Origin: Progne subis subis
Taxonomy: Eukaryota > Chordata > Aves > Passeriformes > Hirundinidae
DNA: 64,000 bases
Direction of reading: 5' to 3'
Assembly: GCA_022316685.1 (NCBI GenBank)
Contig: JAKJHU010000026.1
Location: forward strand, 3,410,501 to 3,474,500
The position numbers and the translations under genes are program-made. Positions within the stretch are counted from its first letter, which is position 1. The number at the start of each line of letters is the position of its first letter. The notes below the pieces were generated by a model that saw only the letters and a program-made list of their open reading frames with translations, had not been told where the DNA came from and ran no database searches. This document shows, one piece after another, positions 1 to 13,526 of this stretch.

Positions 1-2986
1 CTGATTTTATGGTATCAAGTAATTCCAATGTATCCTCATTTCCTGCTTTTCTGTTTAGATATTCTTCTTTTTATTGTTTTCTTTCAAAATACTAACAAGT
101 CTGTTTTTTTTTTTCTTTCTCCCTTTTCCTACTGTTAGTACTAACCAAATAGAACCAACAAGTAATGTTCAGGGATGCTGGGAATAACAGGGAGAACAGG
201 AAAAGAAAGCTGGGAAGAAAGAAGATAAATGCATTTTAATTTTCTGAGTAAAATTTCACTTCTGCTCACATTTACTGCTCCACAGGCAAATGTGTTTTAT
301 TCCCAAAATCTCTACAAGCCTCTCCACACACAGTGAAGTTTCTGTCAAACATTCCTAATGTCTGGCCTTCCAAACCAGTATGTAAATGACACTTTCAAAA
401 AATTAAGGTCCTTGTCAGCCTACTTGTTTCTTAAACATGTTTTGTTTGACTGCAGGAAAGTATTATTCCATTTCTGCCACTGAATTTGGATATGGTGTAT
501 TTTAGATGCAAGTGATTTGCTATTATCAATAATAGGTAAAGAAAACCAAGACAATGCAGTGTATTTGTGGGTCAGATCAATTGTTTCTACATGCATTGTT
601 ATCACATAAGAATAATTTTAATGCCTGAGTGCCTCCAGTAGTGTATTAGCAATGCATAAATTTTTGTCATGTCCACCCTTTCAACTCCAAGAACCTGTAC
701 ATAAAAATATTGCATAACTGGAAAATAATAGGTTTGAATTATTTTATGTGAGTGATAGATATTGGGGATTTGTTTGTTTTCTAGTTTGCATTTTTAAGAA
801 AAATGAAATTATCTTAAAATTTAAGATTTACAGTCTTTTAGACTGACTGGATCTTGTTTACTATATGTTGTCTTTCTCGTTGCAAAAATTTTCATGTTCA
901 GTCAAGCAGAACTGTTGGGCATATGTCTCATCTAGTTTTTCTAGATAACTGTCAAGTCTAGTTAAAACAATGTAGACATAACTTGCATATAAAAGTAGTT
1001 TTCAAGAAATAAATTCTGAGATTGTTAATATAGTATTGTTAATCTTTTAAGAAAAAAAAAATGGAAGTTTCTGTGTCTTTTCACTGCTCTAAAGCAGAAA
1101 GCTCACACAAAATGTATGATATATTTACTTCTCCTCTTTTTAAAATGGGATGATATCTCTACAGGAACATGACATGCAGCTCAATTGAATCCCTTATGCT
1201 CCGCATATCTAATGGTGAATAATCTAAGATATTAATTAATAAACATGTCACAGGCCAATATTTGCAATTCCAGATAGGCCAAATCTGAATATTTAGGTGC
1301 TCTCAGCTACTTCGGCATTTGAAAATGAGACTCAGACTCCTGTGTCAATTACACATTGCTGTTTAATTTGTCCTAAATATTTTTAAATCCTTTGCCTAGA
1401 AACAGTGTGCAGCTATTAAAGAAGTATTATTTTTTACCTTCCTCATTAGTATTTCAATATATTTATACAGACATGCTGAAAGAATACTGAATTTCTTTCA
1501 AATATAAATAGCTTATTAGAATTCTATATATTCGTGACTTTACATAGAAGGAATATGTAACTTAATCAGTAATTGCTTATATTTTCCATATTTCATAGCT
1601 GTCAATGTGCTAACATAGTTCCTTATATCATTATATTTTGTTATGTCTGCTGACTACATGTTGACAAGCACGAATGCCATTTACTCATTAAAATTAAGGA
1701 AAAGTAATGTAGTAATATATTGTCCCTTACCATTATTTCAATCTTCACACTGTGTTTTTAGGGACTCTCCTAAATGGAAGAGTTTTTATGGTGCTATAAA
1801 AAGCACTTTTTTTTTTTTTTTTTCTGTTCAAAATGTCAATTTTTTCCTTCTTTGGGAAAAGCAATGGGATACACAGATATGACACATGTAGTCTTTTATA
1901 TTTAATGCGGGATCCCATAACATTGCTATGAAACATGTAGACAAAAAACAGATGAAAATAACAAATGAAACTGCCAGAAAGAAAATAAGTAAATTGTAGT
2001 AGAGGCTTTTTTCTATTTGGAAATATTCTCAAAAAGTCTATATAATGCACCAAATTTCTGAGATGGAACTGAGTTGCATTGTAAAAGGTACAATGGAATT
2101 CTGGGACACAGCAATGCAAGTGTTTGTAGCTACAGCTCTAGAGGTATTTTTGGCTGGTTTATGTAGTAGTTGATCTTTCAGGAGCTTCTTACCACATAGT
2201 ATTGGAACACAACACTCTGTATGAAGTTAGATGTAGTATGACATCATAAAAATTTAGTTTCCCAAATCCAGTACTTTCATAAGAAGCCATATGTCTTTAA
2301 AAAGAAAAGAAATGTTCAATTTCTGTACTTAGTAATAATGACAAAATTGAAACATAGAAATATTTTAGGGTCAGACTAGACTATATCTCATATTTTTTTC
2401 TTTTCTCCTGTTTGATGTGCTCCTATTAGTGCATTAATTTGCAGGTGGTTATATGATGCAGATGTAGCGGTTAAGAATTTTGTGTTGGTTTCTATCTTTG
2501 AAACAGTGAACTACGACTGAAATCAAGGGAAGGCGTTTTCTTTCATCCTTCTATCTTTCTTAAATCTTAGGGCTTGTGAGTCTATTAGAAGTACATAGTA
2601 GGTGAACATGGACTGTAATGGGAATTTCATTGCTTTCACTTCCAATATGTCCACAAACCAGAGTCTCTGGTCTAGTAGAAAGTCAGTCCAGAAGGAAAGG
2701 CAAGATAAAACCCCCACTGCCAGCCAGCAAAAAAGGTGAGTCAAGCTTGTTGAATTATAGTGCAGCAACACTAGGTTAGAACAATATTACTATCTTAGAT
2801 GATGCAGTTGCCTCTGAAGTTCCTAAGCTCAAGTAAAACTCAAGTGACAGCTGAGTGAAATGAAATTATGACCTGCATTGGGGCTCATCATTAATAAATC
2901 TGCCCATTCCTTTTTCAGTTGCCAGACACAGCTTATGGCTACATATCATTTTTGGGGATCTTTGTCTAGAAGCATTTGTGATTTTC

Positions 2987-3065
2987 TGCATGCATGCATA
3001 CATACATACATATATACATATGTATATATGTATGTGTATGTGCATGTGTATGTGTATACACATAT
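2987..3065. repeat. 79-bp alternating pyrimidine-purine tract with 32-bp palindrome
   Basis: Every step from 2987 to 3065 alternates pyrimidine and purine, moving from TGCA repeats through CATA repeats to TATG/TGTG repeats. Bases 3004-3035 form a perfect 32-bp palindrome centred on ACAT|ATGT. Such tracts can adopt Z-DNA or cruciform structure under supercoiling, but no function is shown here. The short open frames across it come from the repeat. Confidence 0.9.
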
Positions 3066-5403
3066 TTTATATATCTTGTGTGCATACAACTGTGTAGTAG
3101 AATAGTCTGAAAAAGGAAGTCTATAAAAATTGGGAAGGATAATGTAAGAAGCAACATATGGAAGCACTTTGATAATCAGAGAAAACAGAGGAGACTAGGG
3201 TTTGTTTAGATGAGTCCTAGTACAGTAAAAAATTGATAGAAGAGAATAAAAAATAAAACAGAGAAAGGAGAAAGAAGCGAATGAGCAATCATCCTCCAGC
3301 TCTATTTACAGATATTTAGAAACAGTGCATAAACCTTGGATGGGATGATTTTTAGGACAAAAGCTAAACAATGAAAACTCAGCCTCAAGGAAGCTATAAT
3401 CCTAACAACATTTTTGTTATTACAAATCTTTAAGAGAAGAATATTCCCAGATATTATATGTTTCTTTATGTGGAAAAAAAGTCACTTTTGTAAATATATG
3501 GGGTTTTGGGGAGTGTCGAACTTTGGATCTTTCCCTCAGCAAAATAAGAACACTAAGATCAGAATGAGATTGTTGCACATTAGCACACATGGGTAAAAAT
3601 ATACAATGACATATTCATGTCTGACTTCTGAAAGTTCAGATAGTTAAGGAGGTTAAGATCAATATCTTAGAGAAAACCTCTCACCCTCTCTTCCTCATCC
3701 TAGTCCTCTGAGTTATTCCAGACCTTCAAAACACTAGGTGCTTCCTCCAAGCTCCCTGGTTTTATGCTCAAAAATGTGTTATGGGCAAAAGTAAAGCATA
3801 TCCCATATACAGAACTATGGATTTACCAGTGATACCAGTGGCATTATTATGGCTCATATTGACATATGCCAGAAGTCATTACTCTTCCAGGCAAAGTTAT
3901 ACCCACACAACACACCACTAAGCAAAATTTTCAACAAAAATAAGAGTGGAAATTAATCACACAGTTAAATTTTTAGTAGTGTACTTTACAGATGCCACTA
4001 TTACCTGAACATCTTTCTCACTGTGTGGTCACAAATGGTTTCATGATCCCTTAGTCAAGTGCATGTGAATAGAACCCATGCTGGTTTGTTAACTCTGTGT
4101 TTACAGTGGAAACTTCTTGAGAATGTCTTTCATTTTTTTTTTTTTTTTTTCTTTATGCTGGCATTTGTCAATATGCATATCTTCCATTTGGCCTGCCATT
4201 CTATACTATAAAAATGCTTTTCTTATCATTGCTTGCTGGGCCATTGTTAGAAATGGTACAGGAAAGTACTGTCATATGTGCTATTGGTAAGCATTAGTTC
4301 AAACATTTAAGCATTAGATAAAGCCATTTAATAAAATATTTTTGAATAAGTGCAGAGACTAATAATAATGAACATGGTCTGTAGTTTAACAACAACCACC
4401 ATTTTATTTTTTAAGTCAACTTTAACCACCCAAGTGTTTCATAGCTAGTGTAATGAACTATTAAAACAAATCAAGACTATTCCAGACTTCGATTTTACTT
4501 GAATATGTTTGGCATCTTCCCATGAGAGTACAGCGTTTCAGGGAAGAGATTTCATTTAAATTCACTCAGACTTGTGTTCTGCTAGTAATACATGATATTC
4601 TGTCCTAAAAATTAAAAACAAGTGGATGAAACTGTCTAAAGAAATCAAGATTCACCCACAGTCTTTGATGGGAATTACCATCATAAGGGAAACATTAATG
4701 TTCTGGAAAGTTTCTTATTTCATTTGAAAATTCATATTTCATTTGAATGTGATCTATTGTATCATGAACTGGACTTTAGTAATAATATAATCAAACATAC
4801 ATTTTTTTCTAAAAGGCCGCTGCCATCTGGTGATTAATGCCTGTTAAAAGCACAGTGATATTTCTTGTCAAGTGAGCCTTTTCTAAATCAATATCACTTA
4901 AGAAAGCCCATCTATTATAAATAACAACCTTTTACTTATTCAGTGTTTTCATTCCATTGAGTTTGTTACAACTTTACTTACCATTTTAGCAAAGCTGGTC
5001 TGACATTCCTAACATCCTTGCTAGTGCATGCATAATTAATAGTTAGCAAACAAGTTCAGGAAAATTAATAGTGACAGCCAAAGCACCAAGACCATTTGTT
5101 CATCTCTTTTGCCTGTACACATCCAGAAATCTTACTTAGAGACTAATGTAGACATAACATGGTATCTGAGAATCTCATAAAAAACAGATCTCTCTCCAAG
5201 AAAAATTTGGGAAAGACTAAATAGAAAGTTTTCCTGTGCCTTGGGTTTTTCTATACATATTACACCTCTGGAATAATTTAAGTATGAACTCTCTAAATAT
5301 GCTCTTTGTTTGTCTTTCTGGCTCCTAGAAAGCAGCCATTGTTGAGATATAGATCTTAATTTGTTAATTTTTTAAAATTTGAAAATATATAGAATTTCCA
5401 CAA

Positions 5404-5497
5404 GGGTTTGTTTTGTTTTGTTTTTCTGATTTGCTTGTTCGTCTGTTTTTGTTTTGTTTTGGGGTTGGTTTTTGTTTTTTGTTTGGTTTTTTTTTCA
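5404..5497. repeat. T/G-rich low-complexity tract
   Basis: A run of TTTTG and TTTGG variants (A/C-rich on the other strand) with a poly(T) end. It is one of several such tracts in the window and has no recognisable element attached. Confidence 0.8.
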
Positions 5498-6457
5498 GAC
5501 ACTGACAGTTGCACCTTTTGTTCAAAAAGCAGTGAAAAGATGGAAGACAAAATAAGAACATGAAACATTTCCAAAAATATTAAGATGTTGCTTAACTGCT
5601 TTGTGGTTTTAATGGAGGTCTCAACCCCAAAAAATTTGGTAAAAACAGTTAATGTGACTAAATCTACCTGGGTTTTGGAAAACAGTTTTGTGAAATACAA
5701 GACATCAGACAACTAGTAAGACCTGAAGCACCAAGACAGATCAATGAGCAAGTACACTGGAAGCAGAGAATTTCTAAAGGTGTGAGAAATGAAGAATGAG
5801 CAATGAGACTGAGAACTTCAGAAGGGTAAAATCCCTTTTCTATGACCAGACTCTCTTCATGTGTTTTCACATTGAAATGACTTATTAAGAAAGAAATGGT
5901 GCCAGCAATGCCTGAAGTTCTATATCTAGATTCTCTTTGCCCACAGGTTCAGGTCATTACTCCAGTTAATAATACCAACACTTGCATGGTCTTATAGATT
6001 AGAACACTAATCTCTAGTGAATATGTGGAAAATGGTGGATTTATTTAAATTTTATTATGATTTCTGGGCTATGGCAAAGTATTTAAGCTAATGTATTTCA
6101 CCCAGAAGTGTACTCCTGGAAAAGAACAGATGACTGGCGAATTAAGAACTTTAACCCTTCAGAAGTATGCTTCTGTGTATAAAATTACAATGGTTTTATT
6201 CACTTTCAGTTCTTTAAGTGGAAATAATGACATGCCAGTATAGCCTGCGTGCATATATATGTGCACATATTTCACATGTGATATTTGTAGCTTTAGATAA
6301 TAATATGAAAATCATTTCACCATCATGAAGAAGAACAAACAGCAAAACATTCACAAATATCAACTTTAAAGAGAGCTTCTGGGGTTACATATTTGCATTG
6401 AAATATCCATCTATTCAGCTGGCTTGTTTGTTCCTCACTTTGAAGAAAGCAACCAAT

Positions 6458-6521
6458 TTGATTTGTATAACCAAGTGGACATTTTACCAGCCTTGATTTG
6501 TATAACCAAGTGGACATTTTA
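6458..6521. repeat. Perfect 29-bp direct repeat, period 35
   Basis: The 29-bp unit beginning TTGATTTGTATAACC at 6458 recurs exactly at 6493, separated by six bases. The two copies show no divergence, which suggests a recent local duplication or an assembly artefact. Confidence 0.9.
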
Positions 6522-9500
6522 TGAATTTTCAGGAAAACACTGCTTTCTATAGTTCTTCACAAACTTAAAAGCATGGTGCATTTATTTTATTTATAACTCT
6601 TTACATAATTTATAGCACAGATGTAATGGCTACATCATCTGTAAACCAACCTTATGAGGCATTTTTTACACTTCCATCATTAATTTGACCTTATTCTAGG
6701 GAAGCATCTCTGATCAACACAGTATATCCATCACACATACAGTTTCACTTGAGCTGATGATATTTAAATAAATGCACTTAGCATAATATAGAAAACATGA
6801 CATGGTGTTCATGTTGCAGAATAATTTATTAATTAGAAATTAGTGCAAACTTCTAAAGCTTAGAAAAGAGTGCAAGTGTAATACTAAACTTGATCTAAGT
6901 AAAACTGCTCAGCTCTCATCCCTGACACAGACTGTAGGTTTGATCAGATGCATATCCTGCAGAGGTAAGCCAGTGATCCTATGTGGCTCCTTAGAAAAGA
7001 CTCAGTTTGTTATGTTAAATAAGAAACAGGTACAGTTGGTCTTACTATAGTACCATGCTTGCTATTTAACATTAATTTTGAGTAAATAGATGACAGCAGA
7101 CCAATACATGGCCAGTGACAACTGAAGCAAGAGATACGTCCAAAAGACATGTTAAACTGCTTGTGGTAGTCCAAAAAGAAAAGAGGCAACCCAGATGGTA
7201 GATCACAATGCAGAGGGTGTGGAGCAGGAGGGGCGAATGCTTTGTCTAAGGGAGAAGAGATTTGCTTTACCTTTCCTGTTCAGCTCATCAGCTCCCCTTT
7301 CTTCCTACTAGAGGAGTCTTCATCACCTTTGTGTGATGGAGGTACTGTTGCAGATTTTATCTCTTCATATTGTTTTATCCTCTCCATTACTACCACACAT
7401 TTTCCATTTAAATTAATAGAAATTAATGTCTCCATTGAATGTGTTGGAGATTTTATAACTGTTCACATTACAAAAGACTTTTTTTTTTTTTTTTAACTTC
7501 TTTTTGTTTAATTAGCTATGCTGGAAGCTGAAGAAAAGAATGGTTCAATTAATCAATTTTTTAAAACTATCTTGGCGTCTGGTTTTGAATTGCAAATCAC
7601 TGTAGCAGAAATAGTTCATATAGCAATGGTAGATAGTCCTAAAGCAAGTATTTTAGATAACCTAGGCAAAACTTAATCAGTGACAGTTTAGAAACTGAAG
7701 TTTACCAAAATGTGGGCATGTCAAAAGGACTAGAGTTTATATATACTATTTATTCACTTAATGCATTGAGGTCTTTGTGATTTGATTAGGTATACGATAT
7801 AGCGAGCTTCTTTAAAGGAATATGCTACTGATTTCATTGTGTTAAGAAGTTAAAGCCTAATGATCATCCTCTACTAACTCTCTGTACTACTTTGTTTCAG
7901 GTAACCTCTGAACCCAAGCAAAAATTCCATCTGTGTTTGTTCCTGAAGGGACAGCAAAGTGGGATGTAGGAGAGTTAGATGGGGTGTTTTTTGGTTTTGG
8001 TTTGTTTTGTCTTTCCAACTTGTTCAGTCATAGTTATGGATAAAATTTTATACCATGTTTTATTTATTTCTTTACAGATAAGGCCAAAGGCATAAGTAAT
8101 GTGCTACTTAATGTCTCCATCTCTTTTTTCTAATCCTACAATTTTAAAAATAAATATAAATCAAATACAGAAATAGTGGTTGCTTTATGTATTACCTTTG
8201 CATCTTATATATTTAATTATGGGATCACTGATTTTGACATGATGTTTATCTGTAAAATGTGGGGTTTTTAATGAATTAATTATAATGATCTTCTGAAAAG
8301 ACACAACAGTCATCAATATTTTTACACACTTTTTTAACTTAATCCAATGACAAACTTGTATCCTTTCTATTCAAATTATTTTACAGAAAACATTTTAACT
8401 TCATTTTGCTTTACCTTCTCTTGCAATAAGGATATAGAGATTTGGCAGAAACTTTACCCTCTTGCCTTACAGCTGGTTCTCAGGGATCAGAAGGGTTGGG
8501 TGTGGCTGGGCTTAATTTCTGATTATAGCCAATTCAGCACTACCAGCCTGGTTGAGTTTAATAAAACTTGCACAATCACTGACCCATGAATTATGCAGTT
8601 TACCAATCCAATACAAAAGGTCTAGTCAAGTTCCATGAGAGTTTACACAATCCAGGCTCACCAATAGTACAGTTTATTGAAGCAACTGAGCAGCAAATAT
8701 TTCTAATTATTTTGTAGCAGTCAAATTGATTGCTACAGAAAATCTTATATATTAGATATTCTCCTTCCTTTTGTTGAAATAGTATTTCTCATAAGTTTCT
8801 GAACAGTTATTTTGCACCTCCATGTTCAAGGCTATTTAGTGTTCTTTTAATGTCATTGTATTATCCTGGTTCTCACCCACTGAAGAAGAATATTCATCAG
8901 GGAGATATCATATGCTTTAACCAATCTTATAAAATTTGATAAAAATATTTTGATAACATTCTTAAATTACTCTGGAAGGATTTTCCCCATGATGTAGGCA
9001 GTTTCTTTCTTGTGACCTGGAGCTCCAATTTCTCATCACAGATCTAGGGGGCATGGTGGAGGAATACGGAAGCTGTAAGATGTTAATGGAAAATACATAA
9101 AGGATCAGAGTTATTTTCTATAAATTAACTTTTTTTTTTTTTTTATGCAACAAACCTTTCAAGATCAGCTGGCAACTCAGGAGGTTAAGTTAAATAAGTG
9201 TCCTGCTGTGAGGGAAATGAAAATTATCTATGTCTTTCCCCCATGACCTCCCACTCCACTGAAGGGTCTGCTTTAAAGAACAGCAAGCAGGGGTTTGGTT
9301 GGATGCTTGCTCATCCACTGAGGCTTCTGTCTGATTTGTTTATGACTGTTTTGCATAATACTGTGCAAAAGATCACTTGCACATCATTTTGCTTCTCCTT
9401 GATACTTAAAATAGAAATTAATATGATCAATAGAATTTATAGAGCAGTGATACCCTGCTGTTTTACCTGGGTTTGGTTTAATATGAATTCCGAATGAAAA

Positions 9501-9530
9501 GAAGAAGAAGATCTCCACAAGTTTTGATTT

Positions 9531-9567
9531 TTTTTTGTTTGTTTGTTTGTTTGTTTTTTGTTTTTTG
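9531..9567. repeat. (GTTT)n microsatellite
   Basis: Poly(T) followed by about five GTTT units and further T-rich sequence. Confidence 0.9.
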
Positions 9568-9605
9568 ACACAAAATGAACAGATGACTATCATTACCAGC
9601 AAGGG

Positions 9606-9685
9606 GGAAAAAAAAAAAAAAGAGAGAGAGAGAGAAAGTGAGAGAGAGAGAGAGAAAGTGAGAGAGAGAGAGAGAGAGAGAAAAG
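9606..9685. repeat. Poly(A) plus (AG)n microsatellite with GTG interruptions
   Basis: About 15 A residues lead into (AG)n. Two identical 20-bp units, each a run of AG ending in AAAGTG, lie at 9621-9640 and 9641-9660, followed by 20 bases of pure AG. Minus-strand frames read here as Leu/Ser runs are repeat translations. Confidence 0.92.
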
Positions 9686-12206
9686 AATTTTGCAATTAAT
9701 TTCATAAAACATAAAAAGATTATAGGATTAATGAGTTTTTATAATACTGTCAATCACAAGCATTTTTTGGTTGCACTACATTTATGTACATTTATGTAAG
9801 TTTCAAATTATTTAGGCTGTGCAACATAAACTATTTCAAGAAGTGCACTCAAAATACATTAGTCCAGTCCTACAAGTAGTTTGGCTAGCCATGCATTATA
9901 GCTTATTAAATGTAAGACCTAAGTTTCTGTAAAACATATAAATCACTTTTAAAAATTATATTATTTATTCATCCATGCTTAACTGTGCATAAACCCATGA
10001 TTTTTGCATTTACCAAAAATGTGGCCTATTGGTTTTTCAGCATTAAAGGTGAAACAAGAATTCTCTGCCTGAAAAGTTTTGTTAGAAAATTTTATCTTCA
10101 GATAAAAATCTAACCTGCAGAAGTCTGACTTCTTTTATGAAAGAGATCTGTTAGACAGGATTTGGTACTGTGATGCTACACAGTTTGTTCTTTTGGATGC
10201 AAACAGAAGTGCTGGCTATGCAGTGATGGTGAGACTGGATCAATGAGAAGTTTGCCTGTGTTCAATGAAATTCATAGTTTTCTGAACTTCCACAACTTTC
10301 CTTATCCTGAGGAAAAAAATAGCACTAATATGTTTGATAGATTTATGACTATAAAATGCTTTTACACAGATGCTTAATCAGATGTGGGAAGGCACCCCTT
10401 AGTAGAATAGACACATTTATGCTTTTTTTAAACAGCAAATGATAGAAATAGCTAAACAAAACCAGCCATATGTCAGACATACCTGGCAATCAGAAAAGGC
10501 TTCAAATATTATTCTTGACTTTATAACTCAGAGTTACAGAATGAATAATTCAAGATTTAAACATTTGACTTACAATATGAAAACTAATTTGTTAACTGTC
10601 TTGAGTTTATCAAGTAAATATCAGCTTTTAATTTTAATCAATTCTTGAATTCTAAAGAAGCCTTATAATTTGTCTTGAAATCAACTTAAGGCTTTCAGAA
10701 CTGATTTTTTTTAGATTTTGTGCCCCATATTAAGTCTCTGAGGAAGCATGGACTTTACACCATCCTGAATGTCCTCTCTATCAAATAACATTACAGTCAT
10801 GGCAATCCCCCCTCCTGCTGATCTGAGCCAAAATCAGGACAGCATACAAGGTTTTACCTTCCAAAAGCAAGGTTGGATGCAGGCCATGAGCTTTGAAAAA
10901 TGCAGAGAAAGAAAATTATACCACTTAAATTATAAAAAGAATGAGCAGTGCTGGAACAGAGGTCTCATCCCCTTCCAGTCGTGTTTTTTTTCCAAGACAC
11001 CTTATATTTTAATCTGAATCTTAATAAAATTAAAGAATGTATCCCCATTCCACTAAATTAACAACAAAATTCAGCTGGAAGTCTGCTTTTTGTAGTGAAT
11101 TTAGAGATCATATTCTGTTGTTAGTGTGATCTAAATGCATTATCACTTTGTATTGTGAATTCAGGGCTAATATAAATAATAAATTACCTAGTAATTTAAT
11201 TGGTGTTTTCTACTCTGACTTTTTTTTTTCAATGTTCTATAACAATAAACACTAGGTCTTCAGCTGCAGAATGAGATTTAATGCCATGATCAAGATACTA
11301 GCGTACAACTAGTATAACATAACAGAAAATGACACATCATAGGTTATTGCTGGTTCGCTGACTCAAAGAAGGAAAGAGGGGGTATTAATTAGAACTAGTG
11401 ATGCTTTAGACAGGAGAGCTTCAGGGGAGGGGGAAAGTATACAGTAATAATGTCCAGAAGAGATCTAACATTGAAATGATTTCTTTCTGCCTCTAACAAG
11501 AAAATCTGGTCTTGCGACAAGAGCAGTCCATTAGCTGATGTAACCTGACTGGGCTTCTTAATGCTTCTAGCTGTATTATTAAGACAAATGAGAGGCAGAG
11601 AAGGTATGACTGCACAGGCAAGCAGATCACACCTGGGTGCATGCACCAGATTAATAATTTTTACACGGCATGACTAAAACAAAGGTCAAAGTTCAAGAAA
11701 GTCCATCAAGCAAATGATGGGATTATAGCTCAGGATCAAAAGACGGGTGAGAACAGAGAGGTGTGACAAGTGCTCTTTTACCAAAGGAATTGTAAACAAA
11801 TGTACTCTTTTTTGATAAAGTATTTAATTTTCTTTCTTGTCTCAAGTCATTTAACAAATAATAAAAAAAAAGTTTCAAAATTGCACTTCTCACCTCATAA
11901 TTTAAGGTATGGTCAAAACAATTACTGAGTTTGTTACACTTCCCTCAGTAAATGAAAAAGAATTTCTGTTTTGAAATGAGTTAGAGAAATGAGTGGAGGA
12001 AAATACAGTCTATATTTCCTTATGATAGGAAAGAAAAACACAATTGCAATATAGAAAAACTGTAACTGTTAATAATTTTTTTTCATTATTGATGCCAAAT
12101 TAAAACCATATTCATAACATAATGCAAATATTACATGAACTGTTGTTAAAATCAAATGAGATTATTGCTTTTTCCCATTTAGAGATGAAAACTTTAAACC
12201 AGAAAA

Positions 12207-12247
12207 AAACCAAAAAAACCAAAACAAAAAACAACAAAACCACAACA
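12207..12247. repeat. A/C-rich low-complexity tract
   Basis: Runs of A broken by CC and C (AAAAAACC-type), similar to other A-rich/CC tracts in the window. Confidence 0.75.
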
Positions 12248-12829
12248 CAGATAACTTGGTTGTCAGCTTATTCATCAGAAACAACAGAGAGGAATCAGTA
12301 TTTATCAGTATTTATCTTGTGTTGCAAGATTTTTGTAGCTGAAGACAGGCTGCAGGGGTGGTGGATAGAGCTGTTCACACCCTTTTGCATGATAGTCCAG
12401 AATAGAAAAGGAGATTTTTGAAAGGTTCCTCGGAATAAATACAACTACTCTAGATGGAAAACAATATCAGAAACAAAGAAGAATTTCTTAAAGAAACTAT
12501 ATTAAAAGCTCAGCTTCAAAGTACCCCTTTTGAAAGAACTATGGGAGTCCTAATGAGAGATAAGATTTATTTTTCATGGACTTCAGATGACTATAGACAA
12601 CATACAAAGTGGATATACACACCTACACTAGGAAAAAATTCTGCAGGTTAGCATGCCTATTATGACTAAAAATCAAAGTAACCTCTTTGTTCCCTTAATT
12701 TGCCAAAAAATTCACTAGGAAATTCACTACTTTTATGAGACAAAGCTCCTACACAACTAAACATTATTTTCTATTTTGAGATGAATGGAAGATAAGGATT
12801 ATCTCAGAAAACTAGAAATAGTTCAGCTG

Positions 12830-13526
12830 GAGGATGAACAAATTCACAGCAGTCCTCCCCCTGAGAAGGACTTGGGGGTGCTGGTGGATGAAAGGATGGA
12901 TATGAGTCAATAATTCCTTCTGGCAATCCAGAAAGCCATTGCTGTCCTAGGCTGCATCCAAAGAAGAAAGGCCAGCACAGTGAGGGAGGGAATTCTGCCC
13001 CTCTGCTCCTTTCTCCTGTGACCTGACCTGGAACACTACATCCAGCTCTGGGGTCCTCAGCACAAGGACCTGTGGGGACAGGTCTAGAGGAAAGTGAAAA
13101 GAATATTCAAAGGAATGGAAAAATTTTCCTATGAGGACAGGCTGGGACAGTTGGGGTTTCTCATTGTGGAGAAGGGAAAGAACCTGGGAGACCTTATTGT
13201 GGCCTTTCACATCTGAGAGTGGGCTTTAAGAAGCACAGATAAAAAAAAAATTGAGCAGGGCTTGTTGTGACAGGATAAGACAGGATAGTGGTTTAAAACT
13301 TAAATAGGATAAATTTAAATTAGATATTGAGAGTGGTGAGACACTGGTATATTTTGTCCATAAATGCAGTACATGCCCTGTCCCTGGAAGTGTTCATGGG
13401 CAGGCTGGACTGGGCTCAAAGCAACCTCATCTAGTGGAAGATGTCCCTGCCCTTTGGAAGAGAGCTGGAACTAGATGACTTTTAAAGGTCTCAACCAACA
13501 GAAACCATACTATGATTCTATGATTT
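12830..13526 (+). mobile_element. CR1 LINE fragment, 3' part, plus orientation
   Basis: In plus orientation this matches the 3' end of the CR1 second reading frame and its tail. A decayed frame reads like the CR1 C-terminal region: a stretch ending ERDLGVLVD-like near 12860, a CR1-like YIQLWGPQ near 13030, then 'lagging' phrases typical of the CR1 3' UTR. It ends with two overlapping ATTCTATGATT-like units at 13512-13526, the usual CR1 3' terminus. The frame is broken by stops, shifts and small indels (for example the A-run near 13240), so it is a dead 5'-truncated copy. The 5' edge is approximate. Confidence 0.8.

Larger units (their letters stand above)
1..12829. other. AT-rich intergenic DNA, no recognised gene
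   Basis: I read both strands and recognise no gene, RNA or full mobile element here. Open frames are short (under about 125 codons), mostly low-complexity, and lack splice-site context or familiar motifs. The stretch holds scattered poly(T) tracts (for example near 1808, 4133, 7481 and 9130), the microsatellites listed separately, and a 35-bp-period duplication near 6.5 kb. It probably lies downstream of the minus-strand cadherin gene, but nothing visible defines a promoter or exon. Distant or single short exons could be missed. Confidence 0.5.
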
